DNA of 64,000 bases from Hyphomicrobiales bacterium (GTDB taxonomy: Bacteria > Pseudomonadota > Alphaproteobacteria > Rhizobiales > Beijerinckiaceae): NCBI GenBank assembly GCA_019237205.1, contig JAFAHO010000262.1:1-64000 (forward strand), in the 5' to 3' direction. A program made the translations under genes and the position numbers. This document shows positions 20,368 through 29,174 of this stretch, piece by piece. The stretch's first letter is position 1; each line of letters begins with the position of its first letter. The notes beneath the pieces are model-generated. The model saw nothing but the letters and a program-made list of their open reading frames with translations. It was not told the origin of the DNA and did no database searches.

Positions 20368-20450
20368 GGCCAATCCCTCACGCGACCGATCGCCCAATAT
20401 CGAAGCGCGAGTTTTCTCAGCGCTTTTATCGAGGACAAACTGAAGCCGGT

Positions 20451-21281
20451 CTATTCCTGCACGGCGCCGGCGATCCGGCGCGAGCGGCGAGCCAGGAGAT
20501 TTGCGACGATCAGGAGCAGAATCGACAAGCCCATCATCAGTGTGGCGGCCGCGGTGATCGCCGGGCTCAGTTGCTCGCGCAGGCCGGTGAACATTTCGAG
20601 CGGCAGGGTTCGCTGGCTGGCGTTGGCGAGAAACTGCACCACGACGACTTCGTCGAAGGAAGTCACGAAGGCGAAGGCCGCGCCGGAAAGAACCCCGGGC
20701 AGGATCAGCGGCAGCATCACACGAAAGAATCCCGTCATTGGCTTCGCCCCGAGAATGGAGGTCGCGCGCATGAGATTGCGGTCGAAGCCGGTGAGGCTGG
20801 CGCCGACGGTCACAACGACAAATGGGCTCGCCAGAACGGTATGAGCAAGAATGATGCCTGCATAGGTGTTGGCAAGGCCGACGCGGGCATAAAAGAGATA
20901 GGTCCCGACGGCCGTCACCACGACCGGGACGATCAGCGGAGAAATCAGCAGAGGCACGACGAACCGCCGGGCAGGAAATTTCGGGTCCGACAGACCGATC
21001 GCGGTCAGCGTGCCCAGCACAGTCGCCAGAATCGTCGCGCCAAATCCGATCAGCAGGCTATTGCCGATGGCGGCGCGCCAGCGGTCCGTTCCCAGCACGA
21101 CCTCGTACCAGCGCGTCGAAAGGCCGGCGAGCGGAAAGGTGAAGAACGAGCCGCTGTTGAATGATAGGGGAACAGGCACGAAGATCGGAACGACGAGGAA
21201 GACCAGCACCAGGACGCACCAGACCCAGAGCGCGCCAACGCGCATTCTTTCGGCGGCGGTGGGGTAGGGCGACAACAGCAT
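20451..21281 (-). CDS. ABC transporter permease, PotC type
   Basis: The 276-residue inner-membrane permease has about six TM segments. The cytoplasmic EAA loop is recognisable as NLMRATSILGAKPMTGFFRVMLP. The family (PotC/CysW-like) imports polyamines and similar amines. It starts 6 bases after the stop of the partner permease. Its position directly before eutB suggests the transported compound feeds ethanolamine ammonia-lyase, but substrate is unproven. Confidence 0.88.
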   Translation of the reverse strand: MLLSPYPTAAERMRVGALWVWCVLVLVFLVVPIFVPVPLSFNSGSFFTFPLAGLSTRWYEVVLGTDRWRAAIGNSLLIGFGATILATVLGTLTAIGLSDPKFPARRFVVPLLISPLIVPVVVTAVGTYLFYARVGLANTYAGIILAHTVLASPFVVVTVGASLTGFDRNLMRATSILGAKPMTGFFRVMLPLILPGVLSGAAFAFVTSFDEVVVVQFLANASQRTLPLEMFTGLREQLSPAITAAATLMMGLSILLLIVANLLARRSRRIAGAVQE

Positions 21282-21287
21282 AGCGCT

Positions 21288-22499
21288 TCAGCCCATCTTG
21301 AAGAGGTCGAGACCGAAAAACCGCGTCATCGTCACGTAAAGGCCGAGGGTCGAGGCGAGCAGCACGAAGCTGAGCGCCGCCGCCATTTCCCAATTGAGTT
21401 CGGCATTAACGTAATTGGCGATGAAATTGCTGATGAGCTGGTCGCTCGCCCCGCCGATCAGGACCGGCGTGATGTAATAGCCGAGACACAAGATGAACGT
21501 GAGCAGACAACCGGCGAGGACGCCCGGCATGACCTGAGGCAGATAGACCCGCCAGAACGCCGTGAATGGCTGCGCGCCCAGCGACTGAGCCGCCCTGAGC
21601 TGCGAGGGCGGAACGGAGCGCATCACGCTGTAGATCGGCAGAAGGGTAAATGGCAGCTGAATATGGGTCATCGCGATGATGAGCCCGGTCCGGCTATACA
21701 TCAATTCGAGGCGTTGGGACGTCAGGCCAAGCCAAAGGAGAAGATCGTTGAGCAGACCATATTTCTGCAGGATCACCGTCCACGCCGCCGTGCGCACGAG
21801 GATCGACGTCCAGAACGGCAGCAGAACCAGAACAAGCACGATCCCGGCGATCGCGGGCCGGAGATTGGTCATGAGATAGGCGAGCGGAAACGCGAGAGCG
21901 AGCGTCGAGAGGGTGACGACCGTCGCAATCAGGAAGGTCCGGCCAAAGACGCGGACAAAGACCGCCTGATCGGCGGGAACCGCCCCGATCGTTCCCTGGT
22001 CGGTCCAGCGCAGGTCAAAGGCGCTGAGGAGAAAGAACGAGGTGAACCGGTTCGCGCCCTCGCGGATCGCCGCCCAGAATCGTGGTTCGCCCAGAAGCGG
22101 CGAAGCCTTGATCATCGCCTCCTTGCTCGTGGCCTGTTCCTGACCGGCGTTGCGCGCGATGCGCAGCACCTGGCTGCGCGCTCCAGAAAGGCGGGTGTTG
22201 AGGCTCTTTGCGAATTCCTGAACGCTGCCCTGCGCTTGCGCCTCCTTCAGGTCGGCCGCGAACGCGAGGAACACCGGCTCGTCAGGCACGCCCGCGCCGC
22301 TGTCCTGTTTCAGCGCCGCGATGGCGCGCGGAAGCGCATTGGCGATCGTCGGCTCGTAGACGGCTCGCGACAGGAGCGCCGCGATCGGGGCGCCGAAACT
22401 GAAAAAGAGAAGCAGGAGCAGCGGTGTGGCCAGTGCGAATGGGCGCAGACTCTCGCGCTGGTCCCTCGTTCGGAGTCTGGGCAAGGCGATCGACGACAT
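21288..22499 (-). CDS. ABC transporter permease, PotB type with large periplasmic insertion
   Basis: The 403-residue permease is longer than the usual ~290. After TM1 there is a hydrophilic insertion of about 130 residues (roughly 50-180, including LKEAQAQGSVQEFAKSLNTR), as in some rhizobial putrescine-type permeases. The EAA loop is LRAAQSLGAQPFTAFWRVYLP near residue 305. It pairs with the PotC-type permease, the binding protein and the ATPase in one operon. Confidence 0.87.
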   Translation of the reverse strand: MSSIALPRLRTRDQRESLRPFALATPLLLLLFFSFGAPIAALLSRAVYEPTIANALPRAIAALKQDSGAGVPDEPVFLAFAADLKEAQAQGSVQEFAKSLNTRLSGARSQVLRIARNAGQEQATSKEAMIKASPLLGEPRFWAAIREGANRFTSFFLLSAFDLRWTDQGTIGAVPADQAVFVRVFGRTFLIATVVTLSTLALAFPLAYLMTNLRPAIAGIVLVLVLLPFWTSILVRTAAWTVILQKYGLLNDLLLWLGLTSQRLELMYSRTGLIIAMTHIQLPFTLLPIYSVMRSVPPSQLRAAQSLGAQPFTAFWRVYLPQVMPGVLAGCLLTFILCLGYYITPVLIGGASDQLISNFIANYVNAELNWEMAAALSFVLLASTLGLYVTMTRFFGLDLFKMG

Positions 22500-22571
22500 G
22501 ACGCAATCCTCGCCGGGCGGGGAAGGATCGGGCGCCTATCGCCCGATCCGGTTCCTGCCTGCGCTACGATG

Positions 22572-23621
22572 CTATTGAGCGAGCCAGGCGTTGAAACGCT
22601 TCACCAGATCCTCGCCATTGTCGCCCCAGAATTCGACATCGCCGACCAGATAGGTCTTCATGTGGTCCGGCGCGGTGGGCAGCTTTGGCAGAACGTCCTT
22701 GGGAACAAAGGGCGTAGCGTCCGCCAGAACGGGACCGTAGGGGATGTAGCGGCCAAGCTGCGCGCTCACTTCGGGCTCGGCGGCGTAGGCCAGATATTTG
22801 TACGCGAGGTCGAGGTTCTTGGCGCCTTTCGGAATGGCGATCATGTCGTATTCGACGATCTGGTCGTTCCAGACGATCGCGAATGGCCGATTGTCATGGT
22901 CGATCGCACTTTGAATGCGCCCGTTCCATGCGGTCGTCATCACCACTTCCTTGGAGGCGAGGAGTTGCGGCGGTTGGGCGCCGGCGTCCCACCAGACGAT
23001 ATCGTTCTTGATCGTGTCGAGCTTGTTGAAGGCGCGATCGACGCCCTCGGGCGTCCCCAGCACCTTGTAGACGTCGGCGATCGGCACGCCATCGGCCATC
23101 AGCGCCCATTCGAGATTCTGCGCCGGCGCCTTGCGCATGGCGCGCTTGCCCGGGAATTTCTTAGTGTCGAAAATATCGAGCACGGACGTCGGCGCCTCTT
23201 TCAGGACTGTCGTGTCGTAAGCCAGCACGTCGCCGTAGACGTCGATGCCGACGCCGCAGTCGAGCGCCGTGCCGGGTAGGAACTTCGAACGGTCGGCGAT
23301 CTTCGAATAGTCGAGATGAATCAGAACACCCGCGTCGCAGCCCTGCAGGACGGTCGACGTCTCGACCGTGACCAGATCGATCGGCACATTGCCCGTCTCA
23401 ACCATCGCCTTGATTTTGCCGAGCTCGCCGGTATATTCCTGCTCGTTGAACTTGATCCCCGTTTTCTTGGCGAAAGGCTCGAACCAAGCCTGATGCAGCG
23501 CGGCCTGCCACGCGCCGCCAGTCGCCATGACGGTGAGTTCTTCAGCGCCGGCGGTCTGGGGCTGAAAAATCAGCGCGGCGCCCGCCAAGCCGAGCAAAGT
23601 CGTCCTGCGCAGTCCATTCAT
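22572..23621 (-). CDS. Periplasmic substrate-binding protein, PotD type
   Basis: The 349-residue extracytoplasmic protein starts at ATG 23621 with GGGAGAG upstream. It has a Sec signal peptide (MNGLRRTTLLGLAGAALIF... cut after AGA). The mature protein begins EELTVMATGGAWQAALHQAW and resembles spermidine/putrescine-binding proteins, with GDVLAYDTTVLKEAP and WALMADGVPIADVYK. The start codon overlaps the ATPase stop as ATGA. Ligand candidates are ethanolamine, a polyamine or another small amine; sequence alone does not decide. Confidence 0.87.
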   Translation of the reverse strand: MNGLRRTTLLGLAGAALIFQPQTAGAEELTVMATGGAWQAALHQAWFEPFAKKTGIKFNEQEYTGELGKIKAMVETGNVPIDLVTVETSTVLQGCDAGVLIHLDYSKIADRSKFLPGTALDCGVGIDVYGDVLAYDTTVLKEAPTSVLDIFDTKKFPGKRAMRKAPAQNLEWALMADGVPIADVYKVLGTPEGVDRAFNKLDTIKNDIVWWDAGAQPPQLLASKEVVMTTAWNGRIQSAIDHDNRPFAIVWNDQIVEYDMIAIPKGAKNLDLAYKYLAYAAEPEVSAQLGRYIPYGPVLADATPFVPKDVLPKLPTAPDHMKTYLVGDVEFWGDNGEDLVKRFNAWLAQ

Positions 23622-24907
23622 GACGCTCTCCCAATACTTGGTTGATTGCCGTCGGCGACGGCGCTTGCCGGAAAGGCCCGGCAGTCGGTTGAAGACCAAA
23701 AAAGATCGACGGTTTCGTTCGTCGCAGCCGCCATTTCCGGGCCGACCTTGACCGTCAAGACCTGGCCGTTCGCCAGACGCGCAAGCAGACGCTGATGGTC
23801 GCCGTGATAGATCCGGTCATCGACCGTCGCCTGGTGGGAATTGTCCGTCGGTCCTCCGCCGGCGGACAGGGCGATCCGCTCCGGGCGAATCGTCAGGCGC
23901 ACGGGACCGCCGGGCCGAATGTCGCCGATAGAAAGCGCAGTCGCCTTCAGTCCGCCCGGGAGCGCGACGAGGCACTGGCCGGCGCCGACGCTCTCGACGA
24001 CTCCGTCCAGCGCGTTGTTCTCGCCGATGAAGCTCGCCACAAACTCCGTCGCTGGTTCGTTATAAAGGCCGTGCGGCGTTCCGATCTGAACAACGGCCCC
24101 ATGATCGAATACCGCCACGCGGTCGGACATCGTCAGCGCTTCGGTCTGGTCGTGCGTCACACAGACCATCGTCACTCCCAGCATCTCGTGGATTTGCTTC
24201 AACTCGATCTGCATGTGCTCGCGCAGCTTCTTGTCGAGCGCGCCAAGCGGTTCATCCATCAGGACGAGCGTCGGCTCGAAGACCAAAGCGCGCGCCAGCG
24301 CGACGCGCTGCTGTTGCCCGCCTGAAAGCTGGGCCGGCTTGCGATGCTTGAATTGCTCCAGTCGCACCATTTCGAGCGCTCGCCTGACGCGAGGCGCGAT
24401 ATCGGCCTTGGGCGTCTTTCTCACCGAAAGCGGAAAAGCGACGTTCTGCTCGACGCTCATGTGAGGGAAGAGCGCGTAGTTCTGGAAAACCATGCCGATG
24501 TTGCGTTCGTAAGGCGGAAGCCGATCGACCGACTTGCCGGCGAGGGTGATCACGCCTTGGCTCGGCCTTTCGAAGCCAGCCAGCATATTGAGGGTCGTGG
24601 TCTTGCCGGAACCGGATGGCCCGAGGAATGTCAGGAATTCGCCGCGCCCGACCGTCAGACGCAGTCGTTTGACGGCCTGGAAGTCGCCATACATCTTCTC
24701 GACGTCGATGAATTCGACGAACGTCTCGTCCCGGCTTCTCGCGCTCCGGGTCGAGTTGTCTGATCGGGTCGCCGTCGCTGCACTCGCATCCCGGCCTTCA
24801 GCGGGCTCCGCCCGGTCGTCCAGAGGACTGCCGCGAGAAGGCGAGGCGAGGTTGGGACCTGCGGCGAGGCCGCTGCGAGCGGTTGAGTCCTGCGTGGTCG
24901 AGACCAA
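23618..24907 (-). CDS. ABC transporter ATPase, PotA type
   Basis: The 429-residue ATPase has Walker A GPSGSGKTT (about residue 95), Q-loop VFQNYALFPHMSVEQN, signature LSGGQQQRVALARAL, Walker B LVLMDEPLGALD and the H-loop VTHDQTEAL. A C-terminal TOBE domain follows. The start appears to be TTG 24907, preceded by GAGG. That yields an unusual ~60-residue N-terminal extension rich in Ser, Ala, Thr and Arg before the domain proper (ETFVEFIDVEKMYGDFQAV). No later in-frame ATG or GTG start offers a shorter form. First gene of the eut/transport operon, divergent from the MocR gene. Confidence 0.9.
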   Translation of the reverse strand: MVSTTQDSTARSGLAAGPNLASPSRGSPLDDRAEPAEGRDASAATATRSDNSTRSARSRDETFVEFIDVEKMYGDFQAVKRLRLTVGRGEFLTFLGPSGSGKTTTLNMLAGFERPSQGVITLAGKSVDRLPPYERNIGMVFQNYALFPHMSVEQNVAFPLSVRKTPKADIAPRVRRALEMVRLEQFKHRKPAQLSGGQQQRVALARALVFEPTLVLMDEPLGALDKKLREHMQIELKQIHEMLGVTMVCVTHDQTEALTMSDRVAVFDHGAVVQIGTPHGLYNEPATEFVASFIGENNALDGVVESVGAGQCLVALPGGLKATALSIGDIRPGGPVRLTIRPERIALSAGGGPTDNSHQATVDDRIYHGDHQRLLARLANGQVLTVKVGPEMAAATNETVDLFWSSTDCRAFPASAVADGNQPSIGRAS

Positions 24908-24941
24908 TCGAGCACCTCGAGTCCGCGTGTGGTTGTCAGAT

Positions 24942-24957
24942 TTATATGATCAGATAA
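24942..24957. promoter_or_regulatory. 16-base palindrome upstream of the transport/eut operon
   Basis: TTATATGATCAGATAA is TTAT-N-TGATCA-N-ATAA, symmetric except at two positions. It lies 35-50 bases upstream of the ATPase start, where an operator or promoter-proximal site would be expected. The binding protein is unknown. Confidence 0.5.
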
Positions 24958-24979
24958 CTCCTGATTGAATGATGCTATA

Positions 24980-25090
24980 GCCATACAAGTTAGCGCGTCA
25001 ACCCCCCTTGCGGAATTATTTTCGCTAAAAAATACCGGATAAGTTAGTGAGCCCATTGCAGCGGCGATCGGATAAGCATAATTGTATGGC
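24980..25090. promoter_or_regulatory. Inverted 9-base arms flanking the divergent promoter region
   Basis: GCCATACAA (24980-24988) and its exact reverse complement TTGTATGGC (25082-25090) bracket the core of the MocR/ATPase intergenic region, in an AT-rich context. Their symmetric placement around two divergent promoters suggests binding sites for one regulator, possibly the MocR protein or a DNA-bending factor. Confidence 0.5.
25036..25076 (+). promoter_or_regulatory. Direct repeat CGGATAAG x2, candidate MocR operator
   Basis: CGGATAAG occurs at 25036-25043 and again at 25069-25076, exactly 33 bases apart, close to three helical turns. MocR-family regulators such as GabR bind two direct repeats spaced by about this distance. 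The pair lies 57 bases upstream of the MocR start codon, so autoregulation and control of the divergent operon fit. Confidence 0.5.
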
Positions 25091-25132
25091 GTTTTGGCCT
25101 GTGTTAAGAAGGCCTTGTCCGGAGCTCAAAAG

Positions 25133-26518
25133 ATGCTCGACAAGCTCGAACTGCCTGACACTGACCGACCGGTCTATCAGCGCCTAGCCGATGCAATCGG
25201 CGAACGAATTGCGCGGGGCGAGCTGGTTGAGGGCGAACGCCTCCCGCCGCACCGCGAAATCGCGCGCGCTCTGGGCATCAATGTGACGACCGTGACCCGA
25301 GCCTTCTCCGCGTTGCAACAGCGCGGCCTCGTCGAGGCGCGCCCGGGGCGGGGAACGCTGATCGCCACCCGCACGGCGGACGAAGGCTCATTCAAATCCG
25401 CCCCGACCGACGAGGCTGGACTGATCGATCTATCGGTCAATCGCCCGCCAACCTCAGCCTATCTCGAAGCGCTGGCGACGCTGCTGCCGCGTCTCTCGAA
25501 GGATCGGCGTTTCGGGGCCGCACGGGACTATCATCCGCCGGAGGGCCCGATCTGGGCGCGCGCCGCGGTTGCCGACTGGCTCAATGGCGTCGCCGGCGAT
25601 CGCGATCCTGGCCGTGTGGTATTGACCGACGGCGCCCAGCACGGCCTAGCCTGCGTGTTGCGCGCCTTGACCCAACGTGGCGACGTCATTCTGGCCGATT
25701 CGATTACCTATCAAGGCATCAACGCGCTCTGCCGATCGCAGGGGCTCGAGCTGCGCGGATTGTCCATCGACCGAGACGGGATGCGACCGGAGGCGTTCGA
25801 GGCGGCTTGCGCGAGTTCGCGTCCTCGCGCGGTTTTCCTCGTGCCCAGCCTGCATAATCCAACAACGGTCACCTTGAGCGAAGAGCGCCGTCGCGCGCTT
25901 GCGGCGATCGCCCGCCGTCACAACGTGCTGATCATCGAAGACGACGTCTATCGCCCGCTACTCGATTCCGAGATTCCGTCATTTGCGGCCCTGGAGCCTG
26001 AACTCACCATTCACGTGAGCTGTCTCTCGAAATGCATCGCGCCAGGCCTTCGCTATGGCTTCGTGGTCGCGCCGCGCGCCGTCCTGGGCAACATCGCCGC
26101 TGCGTTGCGCATCGATCGCTGGAGCATCAGCCCGCTCACTTCGCTTGTGGCGACCAACATGCTTGAAGATGGAACGGCGCGCCGGATCGTCGACCTCCAG
26201 CGCGAGGAGTTGCGCCGACGGCAAGCCATCCTGCGCGATGCGCTCGCCGGGTTCGATGTGCAGACCCAGGAGACGTCGCCGCACGCCTGGCTGCACTTGC
26301 CCGAGCCCTGGCGCGGCGCTGTTTTCGCCCGCGCTTGTCGTCAGCGGGGCGTTGGCGTGCTGCCCGCCGATGCTTTCGCGATTGGACGCGAGACTTCAGC
26401 TCACGCCGTGCGCATCAACATCAGCGCGGCGCCCTCGCTTGCAGACCTGAGGCAAGCGCTCTCGACGATGGCCGACCTCCTGCACGCCGGTCATATCGAA
26501 ATCTCCGGCGCGGTCTGA
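25133..26518 (+). CDS. MocR-family regulator (GntR HTH fused to aminotransferase-like domain)
   Basis: The 461-residue protein has an N-terminal GntR winged helix (about residues 10-80: RPVYQRLADAIGERIARGEL, HREIARALGINVTTVTRAF) followed by a fold-type I PLP domain. The PLP lysine lies in HVSCLSKCIAPGLRYGF. MocR proteins use PLP and an amine or amino-compound effector to regulate neighbouring catabolic or transport genes. ATG 25133 has GGAG upstream; the frame is open from 25082. It is divergent from the ABC/eut operon and 6 bases ahead of the flavoprotein gene. Confidence 0.93.
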   Translation: MLDKLELPDTDRPVYQRLADAIGERIARGELVEGERLPPHREIARALGINVTTVTRAFSALQQRGLVEARPGRGTLIATRTADEGSFKSAPTDEAGLIDLSVNRPPTSAYLEALATLLPRLSKDRRFGAARDYHPPEGPIWARAAVADWLNGVAGDRDPGRVVLTDGAQHGLACVLRALTQRGDVILADSITYQGINALCRSQGLELRGLSIDRDGMRPEAFEAACASSRPRAVFLVPSLHNPTTVTLSEERRRALAAIARRHNVLIIEDDVYRPLLDSEIPSFAALEPELTIHVSCLSKCIAPGLRYGFVVAPRAVLGNIAAALRIDRWSISPLTSLVATNMLEDGTARRIVDLQREELRRRQAILRDALAGFDVQTQETSPHAWLHLPEPWRGAVFARACRQRGVGVLPADAFAIGRETSAHAVRINISAAPSLADLRQALSTMADLLHAGHIEISGAV

Positions 26519-26524
26519 AAAGCC

Positions 26525-27772
26525 GTGGTCGCGCCGATCAAGACCCATATCGCGGTAGTCGGAGCCGGGATCATTGGCCTGGCTACGGCGTTTCGATTGG
26601 CCGCAGCTGGCCGGGAGGTCGTTGTCATCGACCCTAACGAGCCAGGTTCGGGCGCCTCCTGCGGCAATGCAGGAACATTGGCTCCATACGCCTGCGCGCC
26701 GGTCGGCAATCCCGACGTCCTTCGCAATCTGCCAGGCCTCCTCTTCAACGCGGAAAGCCCGCTCGCCATCAGACTGGCGGCGTCGCCAAGCCTCGTTCCG
26801 TGGCTGTCGCGCTTCGTTCGGCAGTCGCTGCCGGCCGCCGCGCGCCGCAACGGGGTCGCGCTCGCTGGCTTGCTAAGAGAGGCAATGCCGGCCTGGCGCG
26901 AACTTGCCGATCAAGCCCACGTGACGAACCTTTTGCGCTATGAGGGGTGCCTCTATCTCTATCGTGAAAAGGCGCCAGCGAAAGACTCAGAGTGGGGCGC
27001 CCGCCTGCGCAATGAAATGGGCGTCAGGCAAAAACGGCTGACGGCAGCCGAAGTCGCCGAGATGGAGCCCGCGCTTCCTCCAGTGGCAGGCGGCCTCCTC
27101 TTCCCGGATGCGGCCCACATCATCGATCCCGCCGTCCTGAGTGGACGGATGGCTGCCGCGACGGAATCGCTCGGCGCTTCGTTTCAGCGGGCTCGCGTAG
27201 AGCGGTTGGCGTCGCAAAACGGCGGGACAATCCGGCTGACCTGCGGCGATCGCATTGTGGATGCGCACACGGTCGTTCTCGCCGCCGGGGCGTGGTCCCA
27301 ATCCCTGGCCCTGCAAGTCGGCGACAAGATCCCGCTCGATACCGAGCGCGGCTATCACGTCGAGTTCGATATGGATTCTCCATTGATCAAGAGGCCGGTC
27401 AGCCCCATTGATCTCGGCCTCTACTTCACGCCGATGCTCGGGCGGTTGCGGGTCGCGGGAACAGTCGAGCTTGGCGGCCTCGCCGCGCCCCTCAATCCCG
27501 CACGAATCGCCCTTCTCGAACGGGGCGCGCGTAAGTTATTCCCCAATCTCGGACCCATGAGCGGGCAGTGGTTGGGCTTTCGCCCGTCGCTGCCCGATTC
27601 TCTGCCGGTCATCGGCCGTAGTCGTCACGGCGGAAATCTGATCCATGCATTCGGTCACGGTCACCTCGGGATGACCTTGGCGGCGATCACCAGCCGAGCG
27701 GTTGTGGGTCTGATCGAGCGGCGCAATGACCCTCCAGACCTTTCAGCCTTCGCACCTGACCGGTTCGGTTAG
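26525..27772 (+). CDS. FAD-dependent amino acid/amine dehydrogenase, DadA-like
   Basis: The 415-residue flavoprotein of the DAO superfamily starts at GTG 26525. The dinucleotide-binding motif is [19 protein letters not shown] (residues ~11-29), followed by [20 protein letters not shown], very like the DadA D-amino acid dehydrogenases. The C-terminal [13 protein letters not shown] is the second FAD-contact motif. These enzymes deaminate D-amino acids or oxidise secondary amines. Cotranscription with a MocR regulator suggests a role in amine or amino acid catabolism. Substrate not determined. Confidence 0.88.
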   Translation: MVAPIKTHIAVVGAGIIGLATAFRLAAAGREVVVIDPNEPGSGASCGNAGTLAPYACAPVGNPDVLRNLPGLLFNAESPLAIRLAASPSLVPWLSRFVRQSLPAAARRNGVALAGLLREAMPAWRELADQAHVTNLLRYEGCLYLYREKAPAKDSEWGARLRNEMGVRQKRLTAAEVAEMEPALPPVAGGLLFPDAAHIIDPAVLSGRMAAATESLGASFQRARVERLASQNGGTIRLTCGDRIVDAHTVVLAAGAWSQSLALQVGDKIPLDTERGYHVEFDMDSPLIKRPVSPIDLGLYFTPMLGRLRVAGTVELGGLAAPLNPARIALLERGARKLFPNLGPMSGQWLGFRPSLPDSLPVIGRSRHGGNLIHAFGHGHLGMTLAAITSRAVVGLIERRNDPPDLSAFAPDRFG

Positions 27773-27853
27773 CCGCCTCTCGAGGCTGCAGACGCTGCCG
27801 GGTCCACGAATGAGAATTCCGCCGCGTCCGGTCCTGCGCTAAGCTCCCCTTGG

Positions 27854-28858
27854 ATGCGCGCGATGGTTCTCAGGCGGGCCGGCGAGCGGCTCGCGATCGA
27901 GGAGCGGCCCGAGCCAGAGCCGGGGCCGGGGCAGATTCGCGTGGCGGTCGAGGCCTGCGGCGTCTGCCGCACCGACCTGCACGTGGTCGACGGCGACCTG
28001 CCCGACCCGAAGCTGCCGATCGTGCCGGGGCATGAGATCGTCGGACGGATCGAGGCGGCGGGCGAGGGCGTCGGCCTGCCTCTCGGGTCCCGCGTCGGCG
28101 TCGCGTGGCTCGGCCATGCGTGCGGCCATTGTCCCTATTGCGTGAGCGCGCGCGAAAATCTCTGCGACACGCCGCTCTTCACCGGCTACACCCGCGATGG
28201 CGGATTCGCCACCCACACCATCGCCGAGGCAGCGTTTGCGTTCCCGCTCGCCGAGGACCTCGATCCGGTCGCCGCCGCGCCGCTGCTTTGCGCCGGGCTC
28301 ATCGGCTGGCGCTCGCTGAAAGCCGCGGGCGAGGGCGAGGCGATCGGCATCTACGGCTTCGGCGCGGCCGCCCATATCATTGCGCAGGTCTGCCGGTGGC
28401 AGGGGCGTCGCGTCTTCGCCTTCACCCGGCCGGGCGACGCGGCGGGGCAGCGGTTCGCGCTCTCGCTCGGGGCCGAATGGGCCGGCGGCTCGGACGAAAA
28501 GCCGCCCGCGCCGCTCGATGCGGCCATTCTGTTCGCCCCGGTCGGAGCGCTCGCGCCGCAGGCGCTGGCCGCCGTGCGCAAAGGCGGGCGGGTCGTCTGC
28601 GGCGGCATCTACATGAGCGACATCCCCTCGTTCCCCTATCGGCTCCTTTGGGAGGAGCGGAGCGTCGTTTCGGTCGCCAATCTGACGCGCGCCGACGGCC
28701 ACGAGTTTCTCGCGCTCGCACCGCGCGCCCAGGTGCGGACGACGACGAGGCCCTACGCGCTGGAAAAGGCGAATGAGGCGCTCGACGACCTGCGCGCCGG
28801 GCGGCTCGAGGGCGCTGCGGTGCTGGCGCCCTATTTTGCACATACTAAGAACGTATAA
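27854..28858 (+). CDS. Zinc-dependent alcohol dehydrogenase
   Basis: The 334-residue MDR-family protein has catalytic-zinc residues in [10 protein letters not shown] and [15 protein letters not shown], and a structural zinc cluster [15 protein letters not shown]. The nucleotide-binding segment reads [14 protein letters not shown]. Related enzymes interconvert short alcohols and aldehydes. It follows the flavoprotein by about 80 bases on the same strand. Disposal of acetaldehyde from EutBC is a possible job, but separate regulation is equally possible. The last few codons are AT-richer than the rest (PYFAHTKNV). Confidence 0.88.
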   Translation: MRAMVLRRAGERLAIEERPEPEPGPGQIRVAVEACGVCRTDLHVVDGDLPDPKLPIVPGHEIVGRIEAAGEGVGLPLGSRVGVAWLGHACGHCPYCVSARENLCDTPLFTGYTRDGGFATHTIAEAAFAFPLAEDLDPVAAAPLLCAGLIGWRSLKAAGEGEAIGIYGFGAAAHIIAQVCRWQGRRVFAFTRPGDAAGQRFALSLGAEWAGGSDEKPPAPLDAAILFAPVGALAPQALAAVRKGGRVVCGGIYMSDIPSFPYRLLWEERSVVSVANLTRADGHEFLALAPRAQVRTTTRPYALEKANEALDDLRAGRLEGAAVLAPYFAHTKNV

Positions 28859-29009
28859 TATGGCGCAGAAGTTGCAAAAAAGAGCACTTAAGCTTCTGCA
28901 AGAACTCATGACATGACGGATTTGGCGTCCGGGGACGCGCAGCCCGTATTTGTGGCCAGAGGTGCTTAGGGATCGCTCGATACCTGGGTGAGGGGAGCGC
29001 AGATACCCC

Positions 29010-29174
29010 TCAGGACCGTTCATCCTCCTCCGGCAGGTCGTCGTCGCTGATCGCCCGCCAGGCGGCGCCGTCGAGGTCCTCGAACTGGCCGTGCTTCAGC
29101 GCCCACAAGAAAGCCGCGAGGCCGAGCGCGCCGAGCGCGAGCGCAAGGGGCACGAGATAGACGAGGACGTTCAT
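29010..29174 (-). CDS. ccoS: cbb3 oxidase maturation protein CcoS
   Basis: The 54-residue protein MNVLVYLVPLALALGALG... has one N-terminal TM helix, then WALKHGQFEDLDGAAWRAI and an acidic tail ending PEEDERS. This is the CcoS/FixS pattern: a short membrane protein needed to insert haem and copper into cbb3 oxidase. Its ATG overlaps the ccoI stop as ATGA. Last gene of the ccoGHIS segment. Confidence 0.9.
   Translation of the reverse strand: MNVLVYLVPLALALGALGLAAFLWALKHGQFEDLDGAAWRAISDDDLPEEDERS

Noticed and set aside
21663-23279. Plus-strand frame of 538 residues over the ABC permease and binding protein genes
   Set aside because: Antisense to well-supported transporter genes, with no domain features.
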